This document shows positions 52,014 to 63,362 of a stretch of DNA of 64,000 nt, in pieces (the first letter of the stretch is position 1; each line of letters begins with the position of its first letter). Position numbers and translations under genes: made by a program. Under the pieces are notes generated by a model. It was not told the origin of the DNA. It made no database searches and was given only the letters and a program-made list of their open reading frames with translations. The DNA is from Bursaphelenchus xylophilus (taxonomy: Eukaryota > Nematoda > Chromadorea > Rhabditida > Aphelenchoididae): the NCBI GenBank assembly GCA_904066235.2, contig CAJFCV020000003.1, forward strand, positions 12,524,001 through 12,588,000, in the 5' to 3' direction.

Positions 52014-53205
52014 CTTAAAAAAGAATTGTGCCCTATTCAAACAAACAAATCGTAATGCACTAAAATTTAGGGCAAAAAACGGTAAATTCGATTACTTCTC
52101 ACTTCAAAATTTTCCATCTACACATAAAAAGTACGTCATTTACTCCTTTGTTCTCGCCCTGTTCCCACACTCAAAACTTTTCCGAAACTGGCGAATCAAT
52201 TATGTCATGCTCTTCAGTTTTTTGTCGCTGAAGCGTACTCTACCTGGGTCCCGGCGGCGGACGGGCTTCTTTCTTCTGAGGTCATGAGTGGGAAGGTGAA
52301 AAAAGGTTTCCGAAGTAAGAAAACGTCGCGATAAATGTGCTGTATGTGGTTATGTGGAATGGGAAAGAAATAAAAGTTGTTTTACTATAGAAATAAGTTT
52401 ACTGAGGGTCTTTATGAGCATAAGTAATAAAAAATTAAGGACATTTTTGGATTTTTTTGCAAAAAATTAACTTTTATGCAAATTTTTTTATTGGCAAATG
52501 TTTTAGGGAATGATTTCAAAGCATAAAAATCACAATACTACTTCTTCGTTTTCCCTGAAAACGTTCAATTTCTCCCGTTTTCTGCGGTTTTTTAGTTGTT
52601 TGGCGATGAAATTTTGATTTTTTTGATAAAAAAATAAATCAACCGATTACCAAGCTGCGTATTTTACTTACAAATTTCTGAATTGCATAGTTACACACAG
52701 AAATCCATGATTTTTTTGTCATCATTTCCAATTTTTTTGCAATTTTTTGCCAAAATCAACGGCATTATAAACCAAACCTTCTTGAGAAACATATTTTACC
52801 CTTCAATACTCCTCTCCACATATCCAGTAAAGTTCAGAGTTCTCGACCCAACATATTCTTTCATTTCTCAAACATTTCCCGCTCGTACGGTATGGGCCCA
52901 ATTTTTTCAAACATCGGACATTATTACGTATTCAGGTTACCTCCTGCGAGCGACAATCACAAAGAAGAAGACGAGAGGAGAGTTTCTTTCTTCCATCTCC
53001 AGCACGGCGCAAGCGAATCGCGCGGTGAAGCGGAAAGGACGTAGAGAGCGTTTTTTTGGGAAATCCGCAGGGTTTTCTAATTTTTTTCATCCTCAATTTT
53101 TCGTCTCCCATACGCTTGGCCAAATTTTTGAGGATTTATAGACAGTTTCTTTCGTTGAGCGTAGTTTTTGGGAGGAGACACCCTTGTCTTGGCAAGTTTT
53201 ACGCC
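52014..53205. other. Intergenic sequence with a weak exon candidate
   Basis: 52936-53141 follows an acceptor-like GTATTCAG and stays open to a stop (includes ITKKKTRGEFLSS, VKRKGRRERFFG). The opposite strand is also open with a donor GTAACC at 52936, so strand and reality are undecided. Confidence 0.25.
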
Positions 53206-53500
53206 GCACTGTGCAACCTTTCATTTGTTGGTTAACCGCACTGTGCAGTTGTTATTTTTTAGTTCCGCACTGTGCAATTTTTATTTTTGGAGGTTGCACT
53301 GTGCAATCCTCACTTATTGTTCCGCAATGTGCAATTCCAATTTTTTTGTTGAACTGCACTGTGCAATTTTCATTTTTTTTTTGTTCCGCGCTGTGCATTC
53401 CTTATTTTTTTTGGTTTATCACACTGTGCAATCACTCTCTTTTTAGTTTTTCATTTTTTTTTTGCTCCGCACTGTGCAATTTTTATTTTTGGAAGTTGCA
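53206..53500. repeat. TGCACNGTGCA array, ~30 bp spacing
   Basis: Core starts 53206, 53238, 53267, 53296, 53324, 53356 and on to ~53495, with T-rich spacers containing TTATTTTT. Confidence 0.92.
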
Positions 53501-53539
53501 CAGTGGGAAGTTTATCAATGTCCGTCCAGAAAGAGGCCG

Positions 53540-53655
53540 GACTGATTTTTGACGTTTGCACGGTGCAAAAAGCAAGAAATTGCACAACCTTAAGCAAACT
53601 TTTGTTTTTGCACAGTATAAGTCGGCGATTTCAGGACGCCGCGAAATGAAATTTT
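53540..53655. mobile_element. Decayed copy of the 18301-18470 palindromic element
   Basis: GCACGGTGCAAAAAGCAAGAAATTGCACA ... TTTTTGCACAG..GTCGGCGATTTC repeats the core-core-arm order of that element with losses. Confidence 0.6.
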
Positions 53656-54254
53656 ATAGGCCTTCATGGTGTGTTATCAATTTGCAGCACGGCACAGCGC
53701 AACCTTTTCCCTACTCTAAGTTTGTCACAGATGTAGTTTTAAAAACTACCACTGATTGTATTTTAATTAATCTTTAACCGTCGCCCAACGATAACCTAAT
53801 CAATTTTAAATACCCATTCTAATTAGATCACTCGTATATATGACATAACTAAAGCATTGATAGGTTCAGAATACTTTCTTTATTTACGGACGGCGCAGGT
53901 GCAAATTCTGTTTATTTATAAAGCTTCCAAATTGGGCAAATTTCCCAAACCTTGCAGCTTTTGCACCGTGCAGACTTGACCTTTCCCCTCGTTGAGGGGT
54001 TTTGCCTTTTGTACTGTGCATTTTTTTTTTTGATTTTTATTTCGCACAGTGGAGTTTTTATTTTTGGCATACTTTGCTGCACGGTGCGCAAATTTGACGA
54101 ATTTTCTGCGATCAAACTATTTTTTCGCACGATGCGATAAGTTTGTACGCACGGTGCAGTCATTTTTTCATTGCACAGTGCAGAGAACTTCAAAAAAACT
54201 TTTACGACAAAATTTTCGGCGCATGTTGATTTCTTTTGGTGAAAAAATGCGACC
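53656..54254. repeat. Intergenic sequence with a palindrome cluster
   Basis: Five to seven cores, several degenerate, at about 53960-54183; the rest has no recognised feature. Confidence 0.65.
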
Positions 54255-55023
54255 GCCTACCGGAAGTTCGAAAAACCCCAAGTTCGACAACCAAAAGTTC
54301 GAATGCCGCAAGTTCGAATGCCGCAAGTTCGAATACTAGAAGTTCGAAAAACCTCAAATTAGAAAAACCAAAAGATCGAAAACCGGAAGTTCGAAATATG
54401 AAAATATAAAAAATGCAGAATGAAAAAAAAGAATCGAACTTGCGGTGGGTCTCCGAACGCCTACCGCAAGTTCGAAAAACCCCAAGTTTAAATCTGCCTC
54501 ACACGCGATTTTTTTGCCCTGTGAAAAAAAACTGCTGCTCTGCTCGCAAAGCCGTTTTTTTTGGTATCCAAAAAACGGTTACCCACCGCAAGTTCGAATC
54601 TGCAAGTTCGAAAGCCTAAAGTTCGAATGACTAAAGTTCGAACGACCTCCAGTTCGACAAACCTAATCCAGTTCGACAAACCCAAACCGGGAAAACCACA
54701 GTTGGATTGGCTCCATGACGAATCTTGACCAGGTCGACATGAAGAACAGCGCGTTCGTTGTCGGTCAGAGTGTTCGGACAACCAACCTCCATCGTAAAGG
54801 ATGAATGAATGATTGAAGAGGAAGTGTATTTTGCAAAATAATTATATGCAAATTATAATTTAAATATTAATTAACTTTTTTTTCATTTTCGAACTTTAGT
54901 CATTCGAACTTTAGGTTATTCAAAGTTACGGTCATTCGAACATTAGGTAGTTCGAACTGGAGGTCGTTCGAACTTTAGTCATTCGAACTTTAGGCATTCG
55001 AACTTGCGGATTCGAACTTGCGG
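54255..55023. repeat. Inverted arrays of AAGTTCGAA-type short repeats
   Basis: 54255-54400, 54460-54490 and 54585-54680 carry many AAGTTCGAA units spaced ~12-17 bases (CCGCAAGTTCGAATG, CTAAAGTTCGAATGA). 54890-55023 carries the reverse complement in mirrored order (TCGAACTTTAGTCATTCGAA ... TTCGAACTTGCGG). The central ~210 bases (54681-54890) are unrelated. The structure is an inverted repeat made of a tandem 12-17-mer. Confidence 0.88.
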
Positions 55024-55039
55024 TATGTCTCCAAAAAAT

Positions 55040-55735
55040 GCGTACTGTGCAGTTTTTTTCATGGCTTGGCACAGTGCAGATCAAAAAAAAATAAAAATAA
55101 TAAAAATTAAAATTCGGCGACAAAAAATAATTCTCCACTGTGCGGGAATTTTTTTTCTTTCCCTTGCACCGTGCACTTACTATACTATTTTTTGAGTCTT
55201 CGCATGGTGCAGTCATTTTTTCATTCCACAGTGCAGAAATGCCCAGTAACTTTTTCGGATCGTGCAAAAAGTTCTGTGAAAAAAGTTTTGGCTGCACTGC
55301 GCATTTGACTTTTTTGATGAAAAAATGTGCACTGTGCAGTTTTTTTTCTTCTGAGGGCTTTGCACGGTGCAGATGTAAAAAAAAAAAGTTGGCAGCAAAA
55401 AAAATAATTTGGCTCTGTGGTGCAAGGTTTTTCTTTCCTTTGCACCGTGCACTCATTCTTTGAGTCTTCGCACGGTGCAGCCATTTTCTCTCTGCACCAT
55501 GCAAAAAGTACTGCGACAAGAATTCCGGCTGCGCTGTGCACTTTGATTTTCTTGATGGAAAAAATCGCACTGTGCAGGTTTGTTTTTTCTTTTTGTGGAT
55601 TTGCACGGTGCAGATGTAAAAGAATAAAAATTCGGCGACAAAAAAATGGATAAGTAATTTTGCACTGGGCGGCAACGTTTTTCTCTCCTTTGAACCATAC
55701 ACATCTTTTTTTGAGTCTTCGCACAGTGCAGCGTT
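55040..55735. repeat. TGCACNGTGCA array with a superimposed ~200-base unit
   Basis: About 20 cores. A larger block (TCTTCGCA(T/C)GGTGCAG(C/T)CATTTT ... TTTGCACGGTGCAGATGTAAAA) occurs about twice, near 55195-55380 and 55465-55620, with a partial third. The minus-strand frames of 179 and 256 codons are repeat artefacts. Confidence 0.88.
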
Positions 55736-57355
55736 TTGAAAAATAGCGAAACTCTTTCATCTTCCGTTGACTCTTCCGAGTAACTCTTCTCTCTTTCTAT
55801 TTACAGTATTTTGCATGCGAAAGTAACTCATTTCCGACATTTTCCGGCCATATCCATGTCCTTATGCAAATTGGATTCCGCATTACGAGATTAGGGCGAA
55901 AACACGGCGAAAAGAGGTTTTTTCGACCATTCTAATGGAGTAGTCAAAAGCTTGCCCTTCATCAGATTACATCACCGGCAAGTTCGAAATGAAAGTCCGC
56001 AAATTAAATTCGGCCAAAAGTTTCGGAGCCAGCGTTATTGGAGACGACGGAACGATGATGACATCTGGAACGATGCTGGCTGGGTTTGTAGTACTGGAGA
56101 GTTTGGAAGATGATGTGGATGGTAGCTTTTTTCTAAAGAATTGGGCAGTCTAGGCTTAGCTTTACAGGGCGGTCCAAAAAAATAGAAACCTTTTTTCATG
56201 GGTCCTGCGACAAAAACCTTTAGGTGTAACCGACTAATTTTTGCACCCTTAAATTCTCCGTGTTTTTCTGTCCTAGGCGTTTGATTTTCATGCCCATATC
56301 GATTGGCTAACATCTTTTTTTGGAATGTCAAAATGAGGTGCACTATTTTCAATTCTATAACATATACATCCATGCAAGGTAGATTTCTTTGCAAAAAAAT
56401 AGTATTCTCCGCATTTTTACACACGATTTCCCTCCATTCCCTCCCATAATGTCGTAAAATTTCTATTGCTGCCAATTCCTTTCCTGCAATCTACTTAGCG
56501 CGCCTTTGCAAACATCGATAACTCAACAATGGCCCTAATAATAGCTCTATAACTAAGTTTGAGTACTACTAGAACTCTTGGTCTTATCAATCTTCACCTT
56601 TCGGGGCCGCTTTTTCGACGTCTATTTTCCTCCTCATCTATTTACCCGGTCTTAGATTGAATGGAAATTCAAGACCCCTCGGAAGACGAAGAAGAACCCC
56701 TTCTCCTTCCCGAGGTTGTTTGAAGGCCTATTCATTCGACTGCCGGCTTCTACTTCAACCCCCCCTTCTCTTTTAAATCTAATTTGACGGAATTCCGCTT
56801 CGCCACGACGCGGCGTCACGGCCCAAACGGCGGCCGAAAAGGGCGGTAATCGCCAATGTTATATAGTGTAGTGTTCCCTCCGACATGCGGTTTCCACGCC
56901 CGCCTTTTGTGGAGGTATTTTTGGACCACTCCCACGTCGCTAAATCAGCGTCGACTGCACTGTGCGACGAATTTTTTGTTTGCGACAGAGTGCAGCGGTC
57001 TGTCGCTGTTCACTCAATTTCTTGATTTTTTCTGATAGATGATCGTGCAATCAATCTATCAGATCAGACTTGTTTTCATGTCTTAACCTTTGAACAGTGC
57101 AAAAAATATTTTCGCCGCACCGTGCAAAAAACCCTATAAAATTCCCGAACAAAAACCGCTTGCACCGTGCGCAATTCCCCTAACCTATTCGGCACAAAAC
57201 ATGGCCGCCCATTAGCCACTCATAAATATGGATTGGCATCTTATTAGAAACGCTGTTTACAACAACATTAAGGACCCGTGCACTTTCCGCCAATTGTCCT
57301 ACCAATCCATAATATTCCGCGGCCCTCCGGGCCTCCTCGATTAAACAAAGAAAAT
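55736..57355. other. Intergenic sequence
   Basis: No gene is called. A minus-strand frame at 57180-57416 has protein-like composition but includes a perfect hairpin and no splice sites. Three to four palindrome cores at 56950-57170. Confidence 0.3.
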
Positions 57356-57385
57356 CGAAGGCTCGGAATAATTTACGAGCCTTCG
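57356..57385. other. Perfect 10-bp hairpin
   Basis: CGAAGGCTCG, a 10-base loop, then CGAGCCTTCG. It lies inside an open frame on the minus strand; it could be an RNA structure or chance. Confidence 0.5.
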
Positions 57386-57719
57386 TTATGCGCTTTTCTT
57401 GTAATTTGATGAACACCGCTGTAATTGCGCCTACACTTTTTGGTAAGAGGAGTCGTTGGCGGGCTCGTTGTTTATTGCGGAATAATTAACGGGGAAAAGG
57501 CCAAGTCTGACGCTTTTTGACAAAAGGGGTTCAAATTGCCTGAGGGTTTATTTAGGGTTTGTGGAGAAAAAATAGCTGTTTTAGTCGACGTGTTTGCGAT
57601 TTTTTTATCAAGCGCGACTAAAATTTTTACTAATTGATTTTCACGAAAAAAGTCTACGCACTTTCTGAAACAACTACAAGTCCAAAAAAGTCAGGGTGCG
57701 AGCGACAGTCCTAAAAAGC
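57386..57719. other. Intergenic sequence
   Basis: 57650-57680 carries a TCTACGCACTTTCTGAAA foldback-type end; nothing else recognised. Confidence 0.35.
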
Positions 57720-57835
57720 CTATTGCACGGTGCAAAAAGCAATAAATTGCACAGTGCAAACAAATTTTTGTTTTTGCACAGTGCGTGCCGCCGATTTTTG
57801 TCCGGCAACCTTCTAGAAGGGCTAGTATAAGAATC
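57720..57835. mobile_element. Partial copy of the 18301-18470 palindromic element
   Basis: GCACGGTGCAAAAAGCAATAA, GCACAGTGCAAAC, TTTTTGCACAGTGCG, then CCGCCGATTTTTGTCCGGC and AGAAGGGCTAGTA match the core and right arm of the 18.3-kb copy. Confidence 0.7.
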
Positions 57836-58415
57836 TTTTTAATTTCAATTTTCCCCGATTTTTGTTTTTCGCAATTTCCATTTTACAGACTTCCCTGATG
57901 CAAATTTATTCCGCAATCTTTGCTGTCTCGGTCTTTCAGTCGCAAAAAAAGTCTCACAGCCAAAAAAGAGAGAATCTCCTCAAAAATTTAATTCCGCGAC
58001 GCATTTAGCCCCCATTTTGCACTATTCCCTTTGTATTGCCGTTGAATTAATCATCATTAGGCCCTCAATTAAACGTAATCCCTGTCTTTCTGAAAAGATT
58101 TTTTCCCCCTTTCTTTCCGGCAAGTGTCCATCTTGAGGACGTCGGAAAGGGTTCTTCAACCGACTCCAACTTGGGCTTCCTGCCCGCCGGCGCACAAATG
58201 TTTTTTGTCGTCGAACGATGCTTCATCCGCGTGCGGAACGGCGGCGGATAATTGGCGGCGGATAATCTATGCGAGTATTACATGTTTTGTTCGTTTGAAA
58301 CAGGAACAACTCCGGAGATCTTTGAATAATAATATTGTTGGGCTGCTTTTTCGGCAAATATTTGCTCTTTCGAAAGGTTTCGGTGATATTTGGCGGTTTT
58401 TTTTCGTTCGCCATT
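57836..58415. other. Intergenic sequence
   Basis: No supported feature; the 126-codon plus frame from 58124 has no splice signals. Confidence 0.3.
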
Positions 58416-58840
58416 TTTTGCACGATGCAAATTTTGGTTCGAGATGGCTGCACGGTGCGATTTTGTTTTTTCGCCCCTGCACGGTGCAGGTTGTAACTTC
58501 ATAAATCCGCACAGTGCATTTCCCAACCCTGAGCTCTGCACGGTGCAGTTTTAGAGTCTGTGATTTTGCACGGTGCAATTTGTGGGCTTGGTGTCACAGT
58601 GCAATTTTTATTTTTTTTTTGCCTCCGCACGGTGCGATTTCTTATTTTAGACGTTCGCACAGTGCATTTCAAGCTCCGAATTTTTGCACGCTGCAGTTTT
58701 AAAGTGGGTGATTTTGCACCGTGCAACTTGCAGCTTGGATGTCTGCACTGTGCAACTTTTATTTTTTTGCCTTTGCACGGTGCAATTTCTTATTCTAAAC
58801 ATTCGCACCGTGCATATCCAAACTGTGAGTTTTTGCTGTG
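58416..58840. repeat. TGCACNGTGCA palindrome array
   Basis: About 14 cores spaced ~25-35 bases (mostly G or C at the centre). A truncated MITE (TCAGTCTGTCTGGAAAATAATG onward, 58869-58960) follows. Confidence 0.88.
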
Positions 58841-58960
58841 TGCGAAGTTTAAAAATTTCCGCTTTTCTCAGTCTGTCTGGAAAATAATGGGCGCAATGTC
58901 GCTGCGCTAGTCGCGTCGCTGAAGTGAGAAGCAATTTACTCAATAGCAGCAATTTTTGTC

Positions 58961-60420
58961 ACCACGCAAAAAATGCTCTGCTCAAAGACCAATCAAAGAA
59001 TAACTGAGAGAATCTTCCTTCCCAACCTTTCTTACCACGCCTCCAGAATTCCGTTAAACAATCTTCGTCCCTATTGACGTCACCGATCCTTAAAAGTCAT
59101 TCTCTCCTCCAGACTTCCTCGTCGCCTTCCCATATCCCTTCGCGAATATTATAGCCGCAACGTGGAGGCCTAATTCAATTTGCTTTCTGATATTTCCCAA
59201 TTGTTTTATATTGCTTGGGCTTTAAACCGTCGGGCGGCCGTTTATTTCCCCACCCGTTCCCACGCCGCCCATTGTTGCCGAGGTTTGGACGGCGGTCGTG
59301 CTAGACGGGAGAGTTTGGGGGTTCGAGGGCATGGGAGTATTACAGACTTACGGCTTTACTGTTCCCTTTCATCCGATCATAATTATATATTTTTTCCACG
59401 ATATAAAGTTTGGGGATAACTTTGTTGTCGGGGAGGGAGGACGCGTTTTTTTTTGCAGACGGCATCGTTTTTCGGTCGGCTTCTGGCAATGCAATAACCC
59501 TCGTTTTTGGTGGTGTAATTGCGTCAATTAGAGAGCCGAAGGGAAATACTCGGCTCTGGGATGTTTATCGATCCGTTTTTTGTTGTCCAACACAAAGCAT
59601 GGTCAAGTTTGCGCGCTGCTTGATCCGTGACATCTTGATCCAGCCATTAAGACACACTATTTTTTACTGTCTTACCTCTTCCAAGATACCATGTGCTTTC
59701 AGAGCCCGGAATCCGATGCCATGCCCTGAGGCATTGTGAATCTCGGAGCCGAAAAGTTCCTTCCCGCATGGGTGAGACGGTGAAAGGCTTTTAGAGAAGT
59801 CGTTTTCAACGTCCTGAAAACTCGGCCTTCTATTTTTCTGCGGCGTCGTCCTTGTAGGGAGCGGGGCGAGGGGGGGCTCGATTCAATTAAGGCCCGTTTT
59901 TTGTTGTGCTTTTAAGGCCGCGCGCCTTTCGGAGGAATTTCCCTTCGTCTCAACGGCATTCCCGGTCCTGTTGATGGCCAGCGAGATGAACAAGTGTGAA
60001 AGTAACGCCAAAAAGCCAAATTTTATATCGCTTTACTAACGTTTTGCCCTCGCGCCCGCCTCGGGCCTGCAGCGCATGTTTCGGACGGGGGTGAAGAGCA
60101 TGGATTTTTGCGTCATGCGCACTCTGTCGGCTGGGCAGTGATTTGTAACAGTGTTGGCGAACCAACGTGATCTGTATTTTGTGATCTCGAGATAACTTGC
60201 GTAATACCACATTTATTCTGTACCTATTATCGTACTTGCTCCCACAGTAATCTTTGAATTTTTTATCGCCAGTGATAACTTCATATTTTTACTTAGTTTT
60301 TCGCTGAAAACATTCCCCCTCTACCATATACGCGTGTTAGTTCGCAGTTGCACTTTTTCATAACTTCGACCGTCTCTCTCCCGTTACTTACCGAATTTTT
60401 TTTGAGGTACTGCCATATTG
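58961..60420. other. Intergenic sequence upstream of the innexin gene
   Basis: Repeat-poor and more GC-rich than the preceding DNA. No exon chain could be supported on either strand; regulatory sequence for the innexin gene is likely here but not identifiable by eye. Confidence 0.3.
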
Positions 60421-60999
60421 TGGAGCCGCAAAATTAACTTCATTCAACGGAGTTCGCGCCCTACTCCTCTCGACCACCGCCGCCACATTTGCAGAACCGT
60501 ACGGACATAGACAGCAGCTGGTGGTCGTGCCCCTCGTACAGCGTCGTTATTGCCCACTTTTCCGGCTCTGAATTGGCCCAATCTCTCGTCGCTTCGGGTT
60601 GATCCGCTGTCGTCATTCACAACGCGTCCGCAACGAAACGAAGCCAGCCGCGTTGAACGGGCTTCAGGGCGATGCCAGGCCGGCGGTTAACGAACTCTCG
60701 CATCAATTCGTTCCGCCAACCCGCTTCCAACAACGAATTGATACTCAGGAACCGCAGCGACGACGCGGCCAGTTAACCGTTGAGTTGAGCTTTCTTTTCG
60801 CGACTTGTTGACTCCACGACGGATTCAGCCAAGGCTTCGTAGCTTTTTACTTTTAATCGGTGAGTTGGAGCGCGTTGAAAGGAAAGTTTTTTTCAGCCAA
60901 CCCGCCTCTCATCCCGATTCACTTCCGGTTCCTCTTTCTCGTTTCACAAATCTCTACATATACCTGCACATCTGACGCTATAATCAAGACAACGCCATC
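60421..60999 (+). promoter_or_regulatory. Likely 5' leader of the innexin gene with a tiny intron or trans-splice site
   Basis: GC-rich, low-repeat sequence. CG|GTGAGT at 60860 and TTTTTTTCAG ending at 60896 could bound a 37-bp intron, or the acceptor alone could be a spliced-leader site. About 100 bases of untranslated leader follow before the ATG at 61000. Confidence 0.5.
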
Positions 61000-63362
61000 A
61001 TGCTGCTCTACTACCTCGCCGCCATTTTCAAGGGCATGCACCCGCGGGTCGACGACGACTTTGTGGACAAACTCAACTACCATTACACGTCTGCAATCAT
61101 CTTCGCGTTCGCGGTGATCGTGTCGGCCAAACAGTACGTGGGCTATCCCATCCAGTGCTGGGTGCCGGCCCAGTTCACCGACGCCTGGGAGCAATACACA
61201 GAGAATTATTGTTGGGTCGAATCTACATATTACTTGCCATTGACGAGTGCTTTCCCGTTGGAGTACGGTAATCAGCGGTAAGTTGGCGGTAGCGTTCAGT
61301 GTTTTCTTGACATTCCTTTGCCTTTGGGAGTTGTGAGGCGTAACCTTTCGGCTTTTTACCAACAGTTCCTTGTTGTGGTCCTAACTAGAGAAGATTAGAG
61401 GCCTCTCTCACTGAAAGTTTTATCTTTGTAAGGTTCAGAGCGAGACAAGTCAGCTATTATCAATGGGTGCCGTTCGTCTTGGCGTTGGAAGCACTCATGT
61501 TCTACGTGCCTTGCGTCTTGTGGCGCGGAATGTTGCATTGGCATTCAGGTAAGGGCTGTGTTTTATGTTAAGAAAGTAGTCTTTTCAATGCGTCCAGATT
61601 TATGACTTTACTGTGATTTCTTTTGCAGGTATAAACGTTCAAAGCTTAGCTCAGATGGCTTGCGACGCCCGGATGATGGATCGCGACGCGCGGACGGCGA
61701 CCATTCAGACCATCGCGTCGCACATGCAGGATGCTTTGGAGATCCAAAAGGACGTAAGTCATGTCAGTATACTTTTGAAAAACTTTTGGGACACTCATTT
61801 CCAAAAGCTCACACGGTGAAGGTAACATTAGCGCCACAAACTTTGATTCTCTTACCACACTTGCACGGGGGTATATTTGAGATGTTTCAGGCGTCTGACG
61901 TGTCCTCCTTCTTCTGCGGAGGGAAGCGTTGGGCATCATACGTGACGTGCCTTTATGTCTTTATCAAGATACTGTACCTTGCAAACGTTGTGATACAAAT
62001 CTTCTTGCTGAACTTGTTCTTGGGTACGGACAATATTTTCTACGGATTCTACATCCTGAAGGATCTGTTAAGCGGCAGGGAATGGGGAGTGAGCGGGAAC
62101 TTCCCCAGGGTCACAATGTGTGACTTTGAAGTAGGTTTTAAGTTACGCAACTCATGTTAACCACACATTTTTTATAGTAAAAATAGTACGTGTCGTATTG
62201 TGGCCTTGACTCAAAAGTAATATTCTAGGTCCGCGTGCTGGGAAATGTTCATCATCATACTGTTCAATGTGTGCTGATGATCAACATGTTCAACGAAAAA
62301 ATCTTTCTATTCCTTTGGTTTTGGTTCTTCATGGTAGCGCTAATATCGGTATTCTCGCTGGTCCACTGGATGCTAATATCCTTCTTCCCGGGACAGGTAG
62401 ACAACTCGTTGTTGTTGTAGAAATGATCAATTTTTCAGCACATGAAATTTGTCCGCAAATACCTTCGCGCCACCGACCTGGCCACCGATCGGCAGTCGGT
62501 GAAGAAGTTTGTGCACAAATTCCTCGGCCCCGACGGGGTCTTCTGCATGCGGATGATTAGCGCGCACGCCGGCGACATCATGGCCACCGAGCTGATCATC
62601 GAGCTGTGGCACGAGTTCAACGACCGCGTCCGCAAGTCGCCCATCGAGATGTTCGAGGGCGGGGTGTCGCAGTCGCCGTCCAAGCTGGACGCCAACTTCA
62701 AGACATGGCTTCTGGGCCAGACCAGGTACGCCACCACCAATTCCTACTCCCAACCGCATGTTTGACCCCCGAGCTGTGAGATTTACCTCGTGAATTTTTA
62801 GCTGAGCTACACACAAAAAAAGAAAGGTTTTGAGCCGTTTTCGGAGCCAGATGAGTGCAAAACTTTTTGGTTTTTGCTTAATACTATACTTCTAAAAGCC
62901 CTTTGTACAGTTCTTTCCAAAGTTCTCGTTCGCACTCTACACACGGTGCACGTGCAAATTGCACCACCTAGGAGCAAATAGCGACCAAATTTTTAGCAAT
63001 AAGAGTTGCAGCATCAATAATTGTAACCGCTTACCGATGAGTTTGGCCTTTTTCTTTTTGTTCTAGACTAATTTAATGTAATTTATGTTATGTAATTTGT
63101 CTTTATTAAACGAAAACTTCTGACAGTTCTTTCATTGGTTCCGTAGGGTGGTGTTGAGATGTAGAGAATAACACAGGTAGTTGTAAGTGTGAAAACGGCG
63201 GCCGAAAACGTCATAGGTCGTAAAAGTAGAGACAATAGGTGGTCTTGCAACGCGGCTAATTGTGAGAGAAATAACGAGAGAAAAAGTAGGAATAACGCAC
63301 ACTCGAGCCCGTCGCCGGCCGCACTCATGTTCCGCCACTCGCACGACCCCAACTGGTTGTAA
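61000..63362 (+). CDS. Innexin gap-junction protein, UNC-7/UNC-9 type
   Basis: Exons 61000-61277, 61433-61548 (61439 is also possible), 61629-61753, 61891-62130, 62229-62396, 62439-62725 and 63290-63362 join in phase to 428 residues. Innexins form hexameric hemichannels and gap junctions; four membrane segments are visible. The first extracellular loop has [20 protein letters not shown] with Cys53 and Cys71. The family signature YYQWVP is at 101-106; the second loop has MCDFEV and [10 protein letters not shown]4 follows [16 protein letters not shown]. The C-terminal tail ends [10 protein letters not shown]. If the last intron is not removed, exon six runs on to a stop at 62765 with a different 13-residue end, so two C-termini are possible. 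Strong C/G third-position use. Assignment is firm; the last exon rests on phase and codon bias. Confidence 0.94.

Noticed and set aside
54932..55760. Minus-strand frames of 179 and 256 codons
   Set aside because: They are translations of the palindrome array and its ~200-base superunit, with no domain, splice sites or codon bias.
60599..60811. 70-codon frame upstream of the innexin
   Set aside because: It lies in the likely untranslated leader and has no domain or splice link to the innexin frame.
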